Origin: CAWGCE01 sp964480915
Lineage (GTDB): Bacteria; Planctomycetota; Planctomycetia; Pirellulales; Pirellulaceae
Direction: 5' to 3'
Assembly: GCA_964480915.1 (NCBI GenBank)
Contig: CAYZRS010000016.1
Span: forward strand, 1 to 64,000
Length of the DNA stretch: 64,000 bases
The position numbers were made by a program, and so were the translations under genes. Shown here piece after piece: positions 8,681-18,110 of this stretch. The notes below the pieces were generated by a model. It had not been told where the DNA came from. It saw only the letters and a program-made list of their open reading frames with translations, and searched no databases. How positions within the stretch are numbered: position 1 is the first letter of the stretch; each line of letters begins with the position of its first letter.

Positions 8681-9309
8681 GTCGATTCGCCTTCTTCAAG
8701 CAACCGTTTCAGTTGTTCGAGGGCCCGCAGCCAAAGCATGCGCACGGCACCCGATGTGCGTTCCATTCGATTCGCCACTTCGCTAAATGGAAGGCTCTGA
8801 AAGTTACGTAGCATGACGACCGTACGGTAATCCTCTGGCAACTGGGCAATGCAATTGGCCAGATAGACTCCCCGTTCGTGTTCCAGTGCAACCTCGCTGG
8901 GCGTGTCGCCTTGTGCAATCAGCAACGCATCCATCTGCATCGTCGAACGGTCCATCGCCTTCTGCATTTGTTGCAACGAGAATTCACGACGCACGTCCCG
9001 TTTGCCGGCCAGCACGTGACGTTCGACCACGCGCGCCAAATTATTGACCAAGATTTTGCGCAGCCAGGCAACGAATTCACGTTCACTGCCACCGCGGAAT
9101 TGATGAAAATCGCGGTGTGCCTCGCAGACCGTCTCTTGCACAATGTCGGACGGACTGACTCGGTGACGGAGCTTTTGGTCCAACTGAGTCGTTGCCAGGA
9201 TTTTGAGGTAATGGAGATACAGTTCCAACAGCCGCCCGACCGCCAGGCTGCTCCCATTGCGGGCTTGCTCGATGAGCTCGGAAGGACGGATGGAACTGTC
9301 TGCAATCAT
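8677..9309 (-). CDS. ECF-type RNA polymerase sigma factor
   Basis: A 210-residue sigma-70 family protein with region 2 (about residues 15-100, containing SPSDIVQETVCEAHRDFHQF) and region 4 (about 145-205, LPEDYRTVVMLRNFQSLPFSEVANRM). I chose ATG 9309 because the usual short N-terminus begins there (MIADSSIRPSELIEQ); an upstream ATG would add 20 basic residues. It is of the type found next to Ser/Thr kinases in planctomycetes. No anti-sigma factor gene is seen; the overlapping kinase is the likely regulator. Confidence 0.92.
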   Translation of the reverse strand: MIADSSIRPSELIEQARNGSSLAVGRLLELYLHYLKILATTQLDQKLRHRVSPSDIVQETVCEAHRDFHQFRGGSEREFVAWLRKILVNNLARVVERHVLAGKRDVRREFSLQQMQKAMDRSTMQMDALLIAQGDTPSEVALEHERGVYLANCIAQLPEDYRTVVMLRNFQSLPFSEVANRMERTSGAVRMLWLRALEQLKRLLEEGEST

Positions 9310-9481
9310 GGTTCTTGTGTCTCGATGACGGGGCTCCCACGACCTTGAACGGGACTTGGAGTTCTCCACAAGGAACTAGGCCCAGTTTAGCCGAGTTTGT
9401 CACGCGTCCGCTGCGAATTACCGGATAGAAGATCGCAAGTGCCTAATACCAATAGGTTTAGGTGATGTGGGCGGTCGCCAA

Positions 9482-9515
9482 TAAAAAACAGGGTGACGAT
9501 TGCTCGCCACCCTGT
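9482..9515 (-). terminator. Rho-independent terminator after the beta-propeller gene
   Basis: On the minus strand ACAGGGTG and CACCCTGT form a perfect 8-bp stem with a 12-base loop, followed by TTTTTTAT. It lies about 45 bases downstream of the stop of the 9559-12669 gene. Confidence 0.75.
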
Positions 9516-9558
9516 GGGGAAAGAGATTGACCAAAACCTGGGAGGGGAATGGTAAGGG

Positions 9559-12500
9559 TCAAACAGACCGAGCAAGCTCGGTTTTTCCTAGCTCGTCGAA
9601 GAAGCTGTCGACGAGCGTCCAATGTTCCTCGTGATCGATACTGGTGGCGGCGAACGGCGTCCGTAGCACGGGGCGAGCCAATTCGTGGTTCGTGTCGGCT
9701 ATCGTTGGTACGCTTTCCGGGCCCAATTCGTTCACGACCATTTCCGGGTCTTTCAATTTGGCAATTGGGACGGCAGACGTGGCTGCTCCTGCGGCCCGAT
9801 TCCTCTCTGCCAAATTGATGGCAAGTGTCGGAGTATCTTCGCTGGTGGTTTCGGTTGACGTAACAGGTCGCGTTGCGTCCGGTTCGGTCGTCTCATTTGA
9901 TCCGATTTGAGGCTGCGGAGTGGGCGATTCGACGAGTCGACTTTCTTCGCGAAAAGCAATCGATTCGAGCGGTTCGTTGTTCCCATTCAGAGCGTTGACC
10001 ACTGCAAGAAAATCGAGCGGACTGAATTGACCATCACCATTGACGTCGCAGTTGGGGTCCATCGCTTCGGTCATTTCACCAAAGCCATGCTGTTCAAACA
10101 TATTGCTAATCGTAATCGCATCCACAGCCGATGTGACGCCATCGCCATTCACGTCGGTCGCTACGAGCGCAGATTCCAGCTCGGCGACTTTCGTGGCCGT
10201 GCCGCCTACCAGGTCAAGCGTGGCGATGGTTTGATCGGGCGTCATCAACTCGGAGACTTGGATTTCTCCGTCAGAGACGCCGTAAAGAAAGCCATCAATG
10301 TGGATCGAACGGCGGGCCCGTTCGTCAAATTCCATGTCGCCGATGAGCTCGATCGTTTCGTTCTCGATGTCGATTTTCAGCACGCTGATCGCTTCGTTCG
10401 TGCCTGTCTCACTGCCGCCGCCCCAGCCGTGCGACGTATGCGTCGGTATCGCCAGAATGCCACTTTCTGCGACGAACGTCACCGCTTGATAGTCGAGCAG
10501 GTTCCAGGCGTCGGCGACCGATGACCAGGTGCTGCGGCCTCCTGCGAATTCGTACGCCGCTACGAGTTTTGGTGCGGAGGCATCCGAAACATCGAAGAGT
10601 GAAATCTGAAGGCCTTCGAACATGCCGTTACTGGCGTCGCGGCCAATTCCCAGCACGTAGTTTTCATCAATGACCTGCATGTAATTGGAATAGCTGGGGA
10701 TTTTCAGCTCGCCTTCGAGCGTCGGGACGACAGGGTTCGAAAGATCGATCACGAAAAGTGGGTCGACCTGGCGAAAAGTCGTGATGAACGCGCGGTCGCC
10801 ATCGAAGCGAGTTGAGTAAATCCGCTCGCCAGGTGCTATGTCTTCCACGCTGCCAATCACTTTGAGTGTGTCGCCCTCCTGCGCCATCACAAACAGGCTC
10901 ACTTCGCTACCGTCCCTTCCAATATCCCAACCGTTGAGTGTTGTGGCGATCCGGAAATAGCCGTTCTGTTCGTCGACTGAAAACTGGTCAGAAAGTTCTC
11001 CCACGACTGAACCGGTTGCTGTGAGATCGATTCCGTCGCCTTCAGCTTCAAAGGCAAACTTCTGAATCTCGGTCGTCAGTCCGTCACTGCCGACATTCCA
11101 TTCCTGTGCCATCAGGTAGAGCGCTTCCGTCGAAGCATAGACGATCAAATCGCCGTGCGCGCCGGTTGTCAGATCGGCATCGATCGGCGCGCCGAGGTTG
11201 CTGGTCGTATCGAGCGTAATGATCGACGTGTACTGTTCATAAGAACTCATCGCAGCAAAGTCACTCAAGCCGAACAGTGGCCCCGCCTGAGTGCCCTGCC
11301 CGCCGGTCGTTTCATAACTGAAGAAGGTAATCGGTTCAGTGCGAACACGTTGGACGTAATCGCCAACCGATTCGTAAAATTGGCCGTCGGTCGCTTCATC
11401 GACTTGAAGGCCGTCGAGGACTTGCAATTCTCCATGGTTAGCAATGGTGTAAAGTGTGCCGTCGATGAATCGCGAATCGCGATAGTCGCCATCGAGTTGC
11501 GTCGAAAACAGGAATTCCGTTTGGGCTGCGTCCGAGACGTCGAGAACATGCACCGAGTATTCAAACGCTGGCGAGTGATGCCGTTCACCGATCTGCCATT
11601 GGTTTTCGGCCTCTTCGGTGATGACGGTCAGCCGCCCTTCGTGGGAATAGAGTTCCGCAATCGGTTCGTCAAATGCGATCGTGTCGAGCAACTGCGGGCT
11701 GCTCGGATCAGAGATATCCACAATCCGGACTTCATTTCCAGCGGCAACAAACAGCCGGTCTCCTGCTTGAATGAGGATGTCGCCTTCACCGACACCTTCC
11801 ACCTGTGCGAATCTATCGCTGCCGGCAAGGGCATTGAATTGTGCTCCAACGCCGTTCGCCACGATCGGCGTAAAGAGCATGCCGTCCTCCATGATAAGGA
11901 GATGATCCCAGCCGAAATGCGTTGAGGAACTGCCAAATAAGCTTGCCTGCGTTTCCACTTGCTTTGAAAGTTGGTCAATGAAAAAGTGCTCTTCATTGGA
12001 AAAGGCGCCAGTGCCAGTCTTGTTGGTTACGTCAACTTTTGCCGTGGCGGTTGACTCGTTTCCAAAAGAATCGCGAATGGTGTAGCTGAATTCATCGACG
12101 CCGATAAATCCGTCGCTTGGAGTGTAGATGGCTCGCAGCCCATCGTCCGCAAGCGTGACCGTGCCGTGGGCCGCTGGCCCCACTTCCGTCAGCGTGATCT
12201 GATTCGCGTCGTTCCAATAGCCGCTTTGGAACGAGTAGTCGTTGCCGACAATTTCCAAGGCGACATCAACCGAGCCAGGGGCGACTTGGATCCAGTCAGG
12301 CAAGGCGTAGACCGATTCGGTCACGTTCACATAGCCAGTGCCCTGCAATGAGTCTCCAGCTTCGGAAACGTAGGTATACTCAAAAGTGTCGAGACCAACG
12401 AAATCGGCAGCAGGCGTGTAGGTCACGATTCCGTCGTCGAGGCTGACGGTGCCGTGTTCCGCCGGACCGACTGCGGTCAGGTCGACCGACAAATAGAATC

Positions 12501-12669
12501 CGCCGATCGGCAGTTCTTCGATGTCATCGTTTTGGGCGACTTGATGGTAGCTGACGTCCGACGTGTATCCGCCACCGAGGATGGCCGTCAGAACTTGGCG
12601 ATCTTCCAAGCGTTCGAGTTCTAACTGGCGGCGAGCCGGTTTCCGTGGGTTCTGTTTCGAACGTAACAT
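9559..12669 (-). CDS. Secreted beta-propeller protein with Ig-like and dockerin domains
   Basis: 1036 residues. The N-terminus carries the planctomycete export motif (ELERLEDRQVLTA, about 17-29). Two cadherin/Big-type Ig-like domains follow (about 35-215; repeated phrases such as AEHGTVSLDDGIVTYTPAADF and AAHGTVTL). From about 240 to 820 the protein resembles the secreted C-terminal beta-propeller family, with repeated segments like VVDISDPSSPQLL and LFDVSDASAPKLV. A dockerin type I-like pair of calcium loops lies at about 839-897 (DVNGDGVTSAVD, DVNGDGQFSPLD), then a low-complexity tail of about 140 residues. It is probably a cell-surface or extracellular matrix protein. No enzyme activity can be assigned. 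Confidence 0.85.
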   Translation of the reverse strand: MLRSKQNPRKPARRQLELERLEDRQVLTAILGGGYTSDVSYHQVAQNDDIEELPIGGFYLSVDLTAVGPAEHGTVSLDDGIVTYTPAADFVGLDTFEYTYVSEAGDSLQGTGYVNVTESVYALPDWIQVAPGSVDVALEIVGNDYSFQSGYWNDANQITLTEVGPAAHGTVTLADDGLRAIYTPSDGFIGVDEFSYTIRDSFGNESTATAKVDVTNKTGTGAFSNEEHFFIDQLSKQVETQASLFGSSSTHFGWDHLLIMEDGMLFTPIVANGVGAQFNALAGSDRFAQVEGVGEGDILIQAGDRLFVAAGNEVRIVDISDPSSPQLLDTIAFDEPIAELYSHEGRLTVITEEAENQWQIGERHHSPAFEYSVHVLDVSDAAQTEFLFSTQLDGDYRDSRFIDGTLYTIANHGELQVLDGLQVDEATDGQFYESVGDYVQRVRTEPITFFSYETTGGQGTQAGPLFGLSDFAAMSSYEQYTSIITLDTTSNLGAPIDADLTTGAHGDLIVYASTEALYLMAQEWNVGSDGLTTEIQKFAFEAEGDGIDLTATGSVVGELSDQFSVDEQNGYFRIATTLNGWDIGRDGSEVSLFVMAQEGDTLKVIGSVEDIAPGERIYSTRFDGDRAFITTFRQVDPLFVIDLSNPVVPTLEGELKIPSYSNYMQVIDENYVLGIGRDASNGMFEGLQISLFDVSDASAPKLVAAYEFAGGRSTWSSVADAWNLLDYQAVTFVAESGILAIPTHTSHGWGGGSETGTNEAISVLKIDIENETIELIGDMEFDERARRSIHIDGFLYGVSDGEIQVSELMTPDQTIATLDLVGGTATKVAELESALVATDVNGDGVTSAVDAITISNMFEQHGFGEMTEAMDPNCDVNGDGQFSPLDFLAVVNALNGNNEPLESIAFREESRLVESPTPQPQIGSNETTEPDATRPVTSTETTSEDTPTLAINLAERNRAAGAATSAVPIAKLKDPEMVVNELGPESVPTIADTNHELARPVLRTPFAATSIDHEEHWTLVDSFFDELGKTELARSV

Positions 12670-13147
12670 TTCGAATCCTCTTGAAGAGCGAATAGACTTC
12701 TCGTCAGCCTGGGCATGTTGGCTGTATTACTGAAGGTCGGTTGCGAGCGAGAATGTCACGTGCCGCGACTGGTGAATGGGTCGAACTGGGCGGCGGTGGG
12801 CTCAGAGTTGCCGGAAATGCCAGCAGATTTTGGAGATAAGAGCGGGTTGCGGAAAACGCCAGCGTTTTGCCAATTTTTGCCAATTTTCGCGTGGCCGGGG
12901 CGAATACCCTAAGTGTCGTAAATAGTGAAAGTACTTGTCCCAGTGTGTCCGTGGTGGATGCCGACCTTGGTGAGGCGTTCGTGCATAAAATGTTCTGACA
13001 CCACGGCGCGGAGAGGCCATGCGATTCGCTGCGGTGTTTGCTCCCAATCGGAACGGACCGTCAACAAGGACAATTGGCAAGGTAAAACGTCCCGCGTGAT
13101 TTTGAATTTGACAGTGTCGTTCCGCTTACCTTTGAAAGGAGGAGCGG
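12670..13147. other. Intergenic region between divergent genes
   Basis: 478 bases with no convincing gene. It should hold the promoters of the divergent beta-propeller and serine protease genes. The right end carries a strong ribosome binding site (AAAGGAGGAG) just before the protease ATG at 13148. I could not identify promoter boxes with confidence. Confidence 0.5.
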
Positions 13148-13939
13148 ATGAAGAAGGCACTGGCATATTTGACGATCATCACGATGGTCTGCGCTCCAAC
13201 GGTTACCGCTCAAGTCGCTCAAGAATTCGAGCATCTCGTCGGCGGTTCGACGTCGGTCTGGAAATTTACTCACCCATCCAATCACCACGAAGCCGTGGTG
13301 CGAGTGGCGGTAGGTAAGGCTTCTGGCACTGGTACGATCGTTCACGTAGATCGTCAGAAGCCGTCAGGCTCCGGGTATCAGGGATATTGTCTAACGGCCT
13401 ATCACGTGGTGCGCGATCGGCCGGAAGCGGACGATATTGTTGTCTATTACCCGGGCGGTGGCGCGGCGAGAAATTGCCAAGTCGTCGCTTTTGATTCGGA
13501 ATACGACGTCGCTCTTTTGTGGGTCTGGGTTCCGCAGAAGCAGACGGCGGTCGAGGTCGCATCGGTCCCCGTTGTTGGGTTGGATGTGATCGAGTTCTGT
13601 GGTTTGGGCGGCAATTCCAAACTGAAGTGTTGTCTCCGTTCATTCAACGCCACTGCCGCGCTACCAACGCATGAAAACCAACTGTACGCCGATGTGTCGC
13701 TGCTACCGGGCGATTCGGGCGGTCCTGTTTTCAACCAAAACCGACAGGTGGTTGGCGTGATCTCGGGCGGCTGGTTTTGGTGGGAAGCTGGCGTGAAAGA
13801 TAAGGGTGGCAGCCACGTCATGGCGACTTGGCCCGCCAGAGCCGCGAATGCGACGGTCCTGAAGAAGCTTTTGGCGCAAGTCGCAGCGATTCCGCCCACC
13901 GGTACGCCCCCTGAGATGCAGGTCGCGTCGAGCGAATAG
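13148..13939 (+). CDS. Secreted trypsin-like serine protease
   Basis: 263 residues with a signal peptide (about 1-21, cleavage near VTAQ). The chymotrypsin-fold catalytic triad is visible as H86 in TAYHVV, D120 in YDVALL and S190 in LPGDSGGPVF. It has no PDZ domain, so it is a stand-alone protease rather than a DegP/HtrA protein. A strong Shine-Dalgarno (AAAGGAGGAG) sits 5 bases before the ATG. Gene neighbours do not suggest a substrate. Confidence 0.9.
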   Translation: MKKALAYLTIITMVCAPTVTAQVAQEFEHLVGGSTSVWKFTHPSNHHEAVVRVAVGKASGTGTIVHVDRQKPSGSGYQGYCLTAYHVVRDRPEADDIVVYYPGGGAARNCQVVAFDSEYDVALLWVWVPQKQTAVEVASVPVVGLDVIEFCGLGGNSKLKCCLRSFNATAALPTHENQLYADVSLLPGDSGGPVFNQNRQVVGVISGGWFWWEAGVKDKGGSHVMATWPARAANATVLKKLLAQVAAIPPTGTPPEMQVASSE

Positions 13940-13948
13940 TTGACCGAC

Positions 13949-14785
13949 CTACATCCCGCAGTAGTCGATGGCTCGCGCGATTTCTGATTTCAGATTCGCG
14001 CGGGCCACGATTCTGTCGACGAAGCCGTGTTCCAGCAAGAACTCACTTGTCTGAAAGCCTTCCGGTAACTCGGTCCGAATCGTCGCCTTGATCGTTCGGG
14101 GGCCGGCGAAACCGATCAGCGCCCTCGGTTCTGCAAAGACGAGGTCGCCCAGGGAAGCAAAACTGGCCGCCACACCACCCATTGTCGGATTTGTCAGGAC
14201 GCTGATGAACAGTCCACCCGCTTGATCGTATCGTGCCAACGCTGCCGAGACCTTGGCCATTTGCATCAATGACAAAATTCCCTCGTGCATCCGAGCACCA
14301 CCGCCAGAACCACTGATAATGATGAGAGGTAGCTTTTCTGCGGTGGCGCGTTCGGCCAGCCTCGTCAACCGCTCTCCCACGACCGAACCCATGCTACCCA
14401 TGATGAACGCCGAGTCGGTGACGGCGAAGGCGACTCGCCGAGCGCGAATCATACCTGTGCCGGTCAGCGCTGCGTCCGACATGCCGGTGCGTGACTGTTC
14501 TGCTTTCAGCCTTTCGGCGTACTTTTTCTTGTCTTGGAATTCGAGCGGGTCGGTCGGGTAGACCGAAGCGTCCCACTCTTCAAACGTACCCGCGTCGAGA
14601 ACCTGTTCGACGCGTTGTGCCGCTGACACGTACATGTGATGGTCACACGCCGGGCAACAGCCCAGATGTTTAGTGACTTCTTTGATATAGACCGATTCGC
14701 CACAGCCAGAGCATTTCTGCCATAGCCCCTCGGGGACGCCTCGTTTCGGTCGTTTGGCCGTCATTGACATTTGAATCCTAGCCAC
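13949..14785 (-). CDS. accD: Acetyl-CoA carboxylase carboxyltransferase subunit beta
   Basis: The beta subunit of the carboxyltransferase that makes malonyl-CoA for fatty acid synthesis. The 278-residue protein has the N-terminal zinc ribbon (C25, C28, C44, C47 in CSGCGES and CCPACDHH) and the crotonase-like carboxyltransferase core, including SGSGGARMHEG and LTNPTMGGVAASFASLGD. Its stop lies 9 bases from the convergent protease gene. It follows the histidine-phosphatase-like gene on the same strand with a 20-base gap. ATG 14785 is used; ATG codons at 14770 and 14764 are alternatives. Confidence 0.96.
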   Translation of the reverse strand: MARIQMSMTAKRPKRGVPEGLWQKCSGCGESVYIKEVTKHLGCCPACDHHMYVSAAQRVEQVLDAGTFEEWDASVYPTDPLEFQDKKKYAERLKAEQSRTGMSDAALTGTGMIRARRVAFAVTDSAFIMGSMGSVVGERLTRLAERATAEKLPLIIISGSGGGARMHEGILSLMQMAKVSAALARYDQAGGLFISVLTNPTMGGVAASFASLGDLVFAEPRALIGFAGPRTIKATIRTELPEGFQTSEFLLEHGFVDRIVARANLKSEIARAIDYCGM

Positions 14786-14805
14786 ATCGTGATGGTGTTG
14801 GTCCG

Positions 14806-15384
14806 CTAGCTGGCTTTGGCTGTGCGGTCATAATCGATTACTTCCCATTGGCCACCTTCTGAACATTCGGCCAACCACAAATTTCCTATTTCGTTGTTCT
14901 TGAGTTCGCTACAGACGACCGACGCCATCGGTTCCGGGATGACCATTGTAAGCAATCCACCTTTATGTTTCCGCAGCGTTTTTTCAATGCCTTTCAGAAA
15001 GCGCCGGCGAGCATCTTCCACCATCTCTCCTTCAGGAGGGCAGACGCTTTCGGGGTCTTCTTGCCACCGTTTATATACTTTCGGCTGCTGGCTCTTGACT
15101 TCTCCAACCAACTTACCTTGCCACAAGCCCGGGTCTAGGTTGCGTAGCGTGTCGGTCTGTTTGACTTTCGCATTGGCGGCACTGGCGATCGCGTTGGCCG
15201 TTTGGACCGACGATTCGGATGGCGCTGTATAGACCAGTTCCACTTCGAGATGCGAAATCTCTTCGACCATCTTGGCGACCTGAGCCGCCCCGTCTTCGCT
15301 GAGCGGGATATCCAGTCGGCCCATGATACGACCTTGCTCGTCGTACTCCGTGGTGCCAGGCCGGATGACTAAGATGCGTATCAT
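14806..15384 (-). CDS. Degenerate histidine-phosphatase-fold protein
   Basis: 192 residues with the overall sequence plan of the phosphoglycerate mutase/histidine phosphatase family: VIRPGTTEYD at the start, GRLDIPLSEDGAAQ, YTAPSESSVQTA, and a late VIPEP segment. The key residues are altered. The RHG catalytic motif reads RPG (Pro9 for the nucleophilic His), the arginine of the SPLxRaxQTA segment is replaced by serine, and the second catalytic His of the VxHg segment is replaced (VIPEP). It is therefore unlikely to be a phosphatase or mutase and may be a binding or regulatory pseudoenzyme. It sits between rpe and accD in a tight minus-strand operon, hinting at a link to carbon or lipid metabolism. 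Confidence 0.8.
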   Translation of the reverse strand: MIRILVIRPGTTEYDEQGRIMGRLDIPLSEDGAAQVAKMVEEISHLEVELVYTAPSESSVQTANAIASAANAKVKQTDTLRNLDPGLWQGKLVGEVKSQQPKVYKRWQEDPESVCPPEGEMVEDARRRFLKGIEKTLRKHKGGLLTMVIPEPMASVVCSELKNNEIGNLWLAECSEGGQWEVIDYDRTAKAS

Positions 15385-15414
15385 GTGTGCCCCAAAGTTA
15401 TTTCGTGCTGAAGC

Positions 15415-16101
15415 CTAAGCCGTTGCGAGTTTGGTTAGCTGACCCACCGCGGTCGCGTAGTCATCCGCCTTAAAAATCGCCGATCCAACAACCAAGCATT
15501 CGGCACCTGCCGCAGTGCAGTCGCCAATCGTCTGACTGTTCACGCCACCATCAACTTCCAACACGACATCATCGCCAAACATGGCTCGGGCCGCGGGTAA
15601 TTTTTCGAGTGCTTCCGTGCGAAAAGACTGACCGCCAAAGCCCGCCTCGACACTCATGATCAACACCATATCGGCGTGACCAACGCACGATTGGATTTGG
15701 TCGACAGGAGTCTCTGGATTGATCGCAATTCCAGCTGCCACGCCGGCGGATCGAATCTTGTCCAATGCGGCCGGCGCCTCCTTGGTCGCTTCGGCATGGA
15801 TCGTAATCGCTGCCGACCCGGCGTCAACAAAAGCTTCAATGTATTTTTCGGGCGATTCGATCATCAGGTGGACATCCAGTGGCATCTCCGTGACGCCCCG
15901 GAGTCCGGCCACAATCGGCATGCCGTAGGTGAGGTTGGGGACAAACTGGCCATCCATCACGTCGAGATGAAGTCCGACAATGCCGGCCGCGGCGAGCTGC
16001 TCGACCTCACGTTGTAAATTTCCAAAATCGCATTGCAAAAGCGACGGCAGAATGACCGGCGCGTGGGAACGCAATTGTAGAAAATGGTCTCTAAGAGACA
16101 T
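15415..16101 (-). CDS. rpe: Ribulose-phosphate 3-epimerase
   Basis: Interconverts ribulose 5-phosphate and xylulose 5-phosphate in the pentose phosphate pathway. The 228-residue TIM barrel keeps the metal and catalytic residues: H45 and D47 in HLDVMDG, H78 in DVHLMI and D184 in LEVDGGV. Two usually conserved segments differ: PSILSADF is PSLLQCDF, and VNPGFGGQ is VEAGFGGQ. These look like lineage variation rather than inactivation. It precedes the histidine-phosphatase-like gene by about 30 bases on the same strand. Confidence 0.95.
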   Translation of the reverse strand: MSLRDHFLQLRSHAPVILPSLLQCDFGNLQREVEQLAAAGIVGLHLDVMDGQFVPNLTYGMPIVAGLRGVTEMPLDVHLMIESPEKYIEAFVDAGSAAITIHAEATKEAPAALDKIRSAGVAAGIAINPETPVDQIQSCVGHADMVLIMSVEAGFGGQSFRTEALEKLPAARAMFGDDVVLEVDGGVNSQTIGDCTAAGAECLVVGSAIFKADDYATAVGQLTKLATA

Positions 16102-16396
16102 GGGAAAGTATGATCAGAATCGATCACGGTAACGCGGGAATCGAACGCAATGGTTTTGGTCTTCGGACCTACCCTTTGATTCAGTGATTGGCTGGCCGTC
16201 AAAACGAACGTCAAGGCAACGGCAGCTAATCTCTTGGCGGCACTTCGCCGTTCCGATCCCCCCTAGGATATAGCACTCCTGAACAGTTCAGCGATTCTAG
16301 CAACCGCTGGAATCGGCGTCTGCGCATAATCGGCCCGAAGCGTGTAAGTGGTTTCAGTGTATAGAGATAGAGGTTTGTCGTGCGGCTGAAAGAGGC

Positions 16397-17179
16397 CTAG
16401 TTTTGCTCTAGGTCGTGCGGTTGCGGCAAGTCGTCCAGATTGGCCAGTCCAAACGTCGTTAAGAATCGATCGGTCGTCCGGTAGACCATGCCGCCCTCTT
16501 TGGCCGGCTGCTTTTCGGCCGCCACGAGGCCTCGCCGCACCAACTGGGCGATCGCACGACGTTGAATGTCGGTGCACTTCTCTTTGACCTCATCGCGATT
16601 GATCGGTTGATTGTAGGCGATGGTGGCCAACGCTTCGATGGCGGCCTGGCTAAGTTTTGCTTCACGAACTCGGCCGTAGAAATTTTCACGCAAAGCGGCG
16701 TGCTGTTCCAGCAGTACGAGTCGATATCCGGCGGCACTCGTCTCGATGCGATAAGGACAGTCTTGCTCAGCGTAGGTTTCATTCAATTCGCCGACCACCA
16801 GGTCAACCTCCGCGCTGCGAACACCACGCATCAGTGAGGCAATGTGCCGTGCCGAAATGGGGCGATTTTCTGGGTCGCCGACAAACAAGATGGCTTCCAC
16901 AATACTGGTGGGCGAAATGGGGCAGCAGGCGTCGGCATCGTTCTCCGGGGCCGGCTCGTCGCTTGGCCCATCGATCCTTCTATCGAAGGGAATCGTCTCC
17001 TCGTCTTCTTCGTAAGGGAGATCGCCGCTACCTGCCAGGTCATCCAATCCATCCGGCTGTTCTAACGACAGGCCCTCATCGGAAGGTTCGGCCAGCGCGT
17101 CTTCCAGGTCGGTGAGCTCGGCTCCCGCGGCATGGTCCTCTTTGTTTGGTCGTTTGGTCGGCATCTCGTAGGTTGACAC
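16397..17179 (-). CDS. scpB: Chromosome segregation and condensation protein ScpB
   Basis: The winged-helix subunit of the SMC-ScpAB condensin complex. The 260-residue protein has an acidic, disordered N-terminus of about 85 residues followed by the conserved core (SIVEAILFVGDPENRPISARHIA, SQAAIEALATIAYNQPINRDEV, RRAIAQLVRRGLV). The core matches the usual ScpB length; the acidic extension is extra. No scpA lies in the window. Confidence 0.93.
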   Translation of the reverse strand: MSTYEMPTKRPNKEDHAAGAELTDLEDALAEPSDEGLSLEQPDGLDDLAGSGDLPYEEDEETIPFDRRIDGPSDEPAPENDADACCPISPTSIVEAILFVGDPENRPISARHIASLMRGVRSAEVDLVVGELNETYAEQDCPYRIETSAAGYRLVLLEQHAALRENFYGRVREAKLSQAAIEALATIAYNQPINRDEVKEKCTDIQRRAIAQLVRRGLVAAEKQPAKEGGMVYRTTDRFLTTFGLANLDDLPQPHDLEQN

Positions 17180-17235
17180 TCAGTCGGGGACAGGTCGAAA
17201 TTGGACAGGAGCGTTTCTTGGACAGGAGCGTCTCA

Positions 17236-17955
17236 TTAGACCGGCGCGGTTAGTAAGTCGGCGGCTTGTTCGTTGACGGCCACTCGCGCGGTAGGTAGCC
17301 AATCGGTGAACGAAGCGGGCAGCGCAGGCAACCGGACCCGCCGCATGACTTGGTTCAAGCGGACTAACAGCTGGTCGTCCTCATGGTAGTCGTAAAGGAA
17401 TCTCTCACGGCAGAAAATGCCAATCATCGTCTGCAAATGGGCCGTCTGTTTCGTCGCCATCCGATTGACGATCCGCTGAATGAGGCCGGCATCCAGCTCG
17501 TCCATGATGGAATAATAGCGGGCAATGCGGTCAGGGTGAGCCTGAATGAGCCAATCGTCCAGCAGCAGTTCGACAAGAATGTGGCCCAAGAAACTGGGAC
17601 GCAGCGAATCGTCAGGCGCCAACAGATCACGCAGCTGGACCGTGAAATTTAGCGACAATTCGACGAAATTCCGGCTGCGGTGGAACCAATCGTCATCTTT
17701 GTGGTGCTGCACGATACCCCCAGCAACACTGGCGACGATCGGGTCGCAGTCGGCCATGAATGGCTCGGCCAGGTGTTTTCGAGCTCTGACCTTTCGGTCC
17801 ACGACACTTAGCCAATCGGGAACCGCGGTCCCGGCCACGAAGTAGGGGTCGTCAAGGAATCGGTGGCTATGTGAGAAGTAGTTCAAGAAGAGGTTCCTAT
17901 CGATTTGCCAAAGTCCCAGCGTTGGCGGAATCATAAAGCCCACCTTGCACTGCAT
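17236..17955 (-). CDS. Putative AcpH-like hydrolase, uncharacterised
   Basis: 239 residues, cytoplasmic. The N-terminal part (NYFSHSHRFLDDPYFVAGTAVPDWL, then AGGIVQHHKDDDWFHRSRNF) resembles the all-helical acyl carrier protein phosphodiesterase/HD-like fold, which starts with FLAHLHLA-type sequence and carries GI-x-HHR-x-ID motifs. Histidine and aspartate pairs (HHKDDDWFH, about 83-91) could bind a metal. It lacks a clear full match, so the assignment is tentative. It lies upstream of scpB on the same strand with a 56-base gap. Confidence 0.5.
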   Translation of the reverse strand: MQCKVGFMIPPTLGLWQIDRNLFLNYFSHSHRFLDDPYFVAGTAVPDWLSVVDRKVRARKHLAEPFMADCDPIVASVAGGIVQHHKDDDWFHRSRNFVELSLNFTVQLRDLLAPDDSLRPSFLGHILVELLLDDWLIQAHPDRIARYYSIMDELDAGLIQRIVNRMATKQTAHLQTMIGIFCRERFLYDYHEDDQLLVRLNQVMRRVRLPALPASFTDWLPTARVAVNEQAADLLTAPV

Positions 17956-18110
17956 GTCACTTTAGCAAATGTTCGCTTCGCCGTTTGAATTGCACTCGCT
18001 GTGAAATTGTTCTGCAGTACACTTGAGCATTGCTTGACCGGCGTCAGGCCTGCCCACCAGGGAGCTGCTTGGTAGTGATCTTCCGTTCGTAATTTTCAAG
18101 TTGACAGTCG

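Noticed and set aside
9907..10524. 205-codon plus-strand frame opposite the beta-propeller gene
   Set aside because: Antisense shadow; the opposite frame has clear dockerin and propeller motifs.
15415..16101. Altered PSLLQCDF and VEAGFGGQ motifs in rpe as a sign of inactivity
   Set aside because: The metal and catalytic residues H45, D47, H78 and D184 are intact, so lineage variation is the simpler reading.
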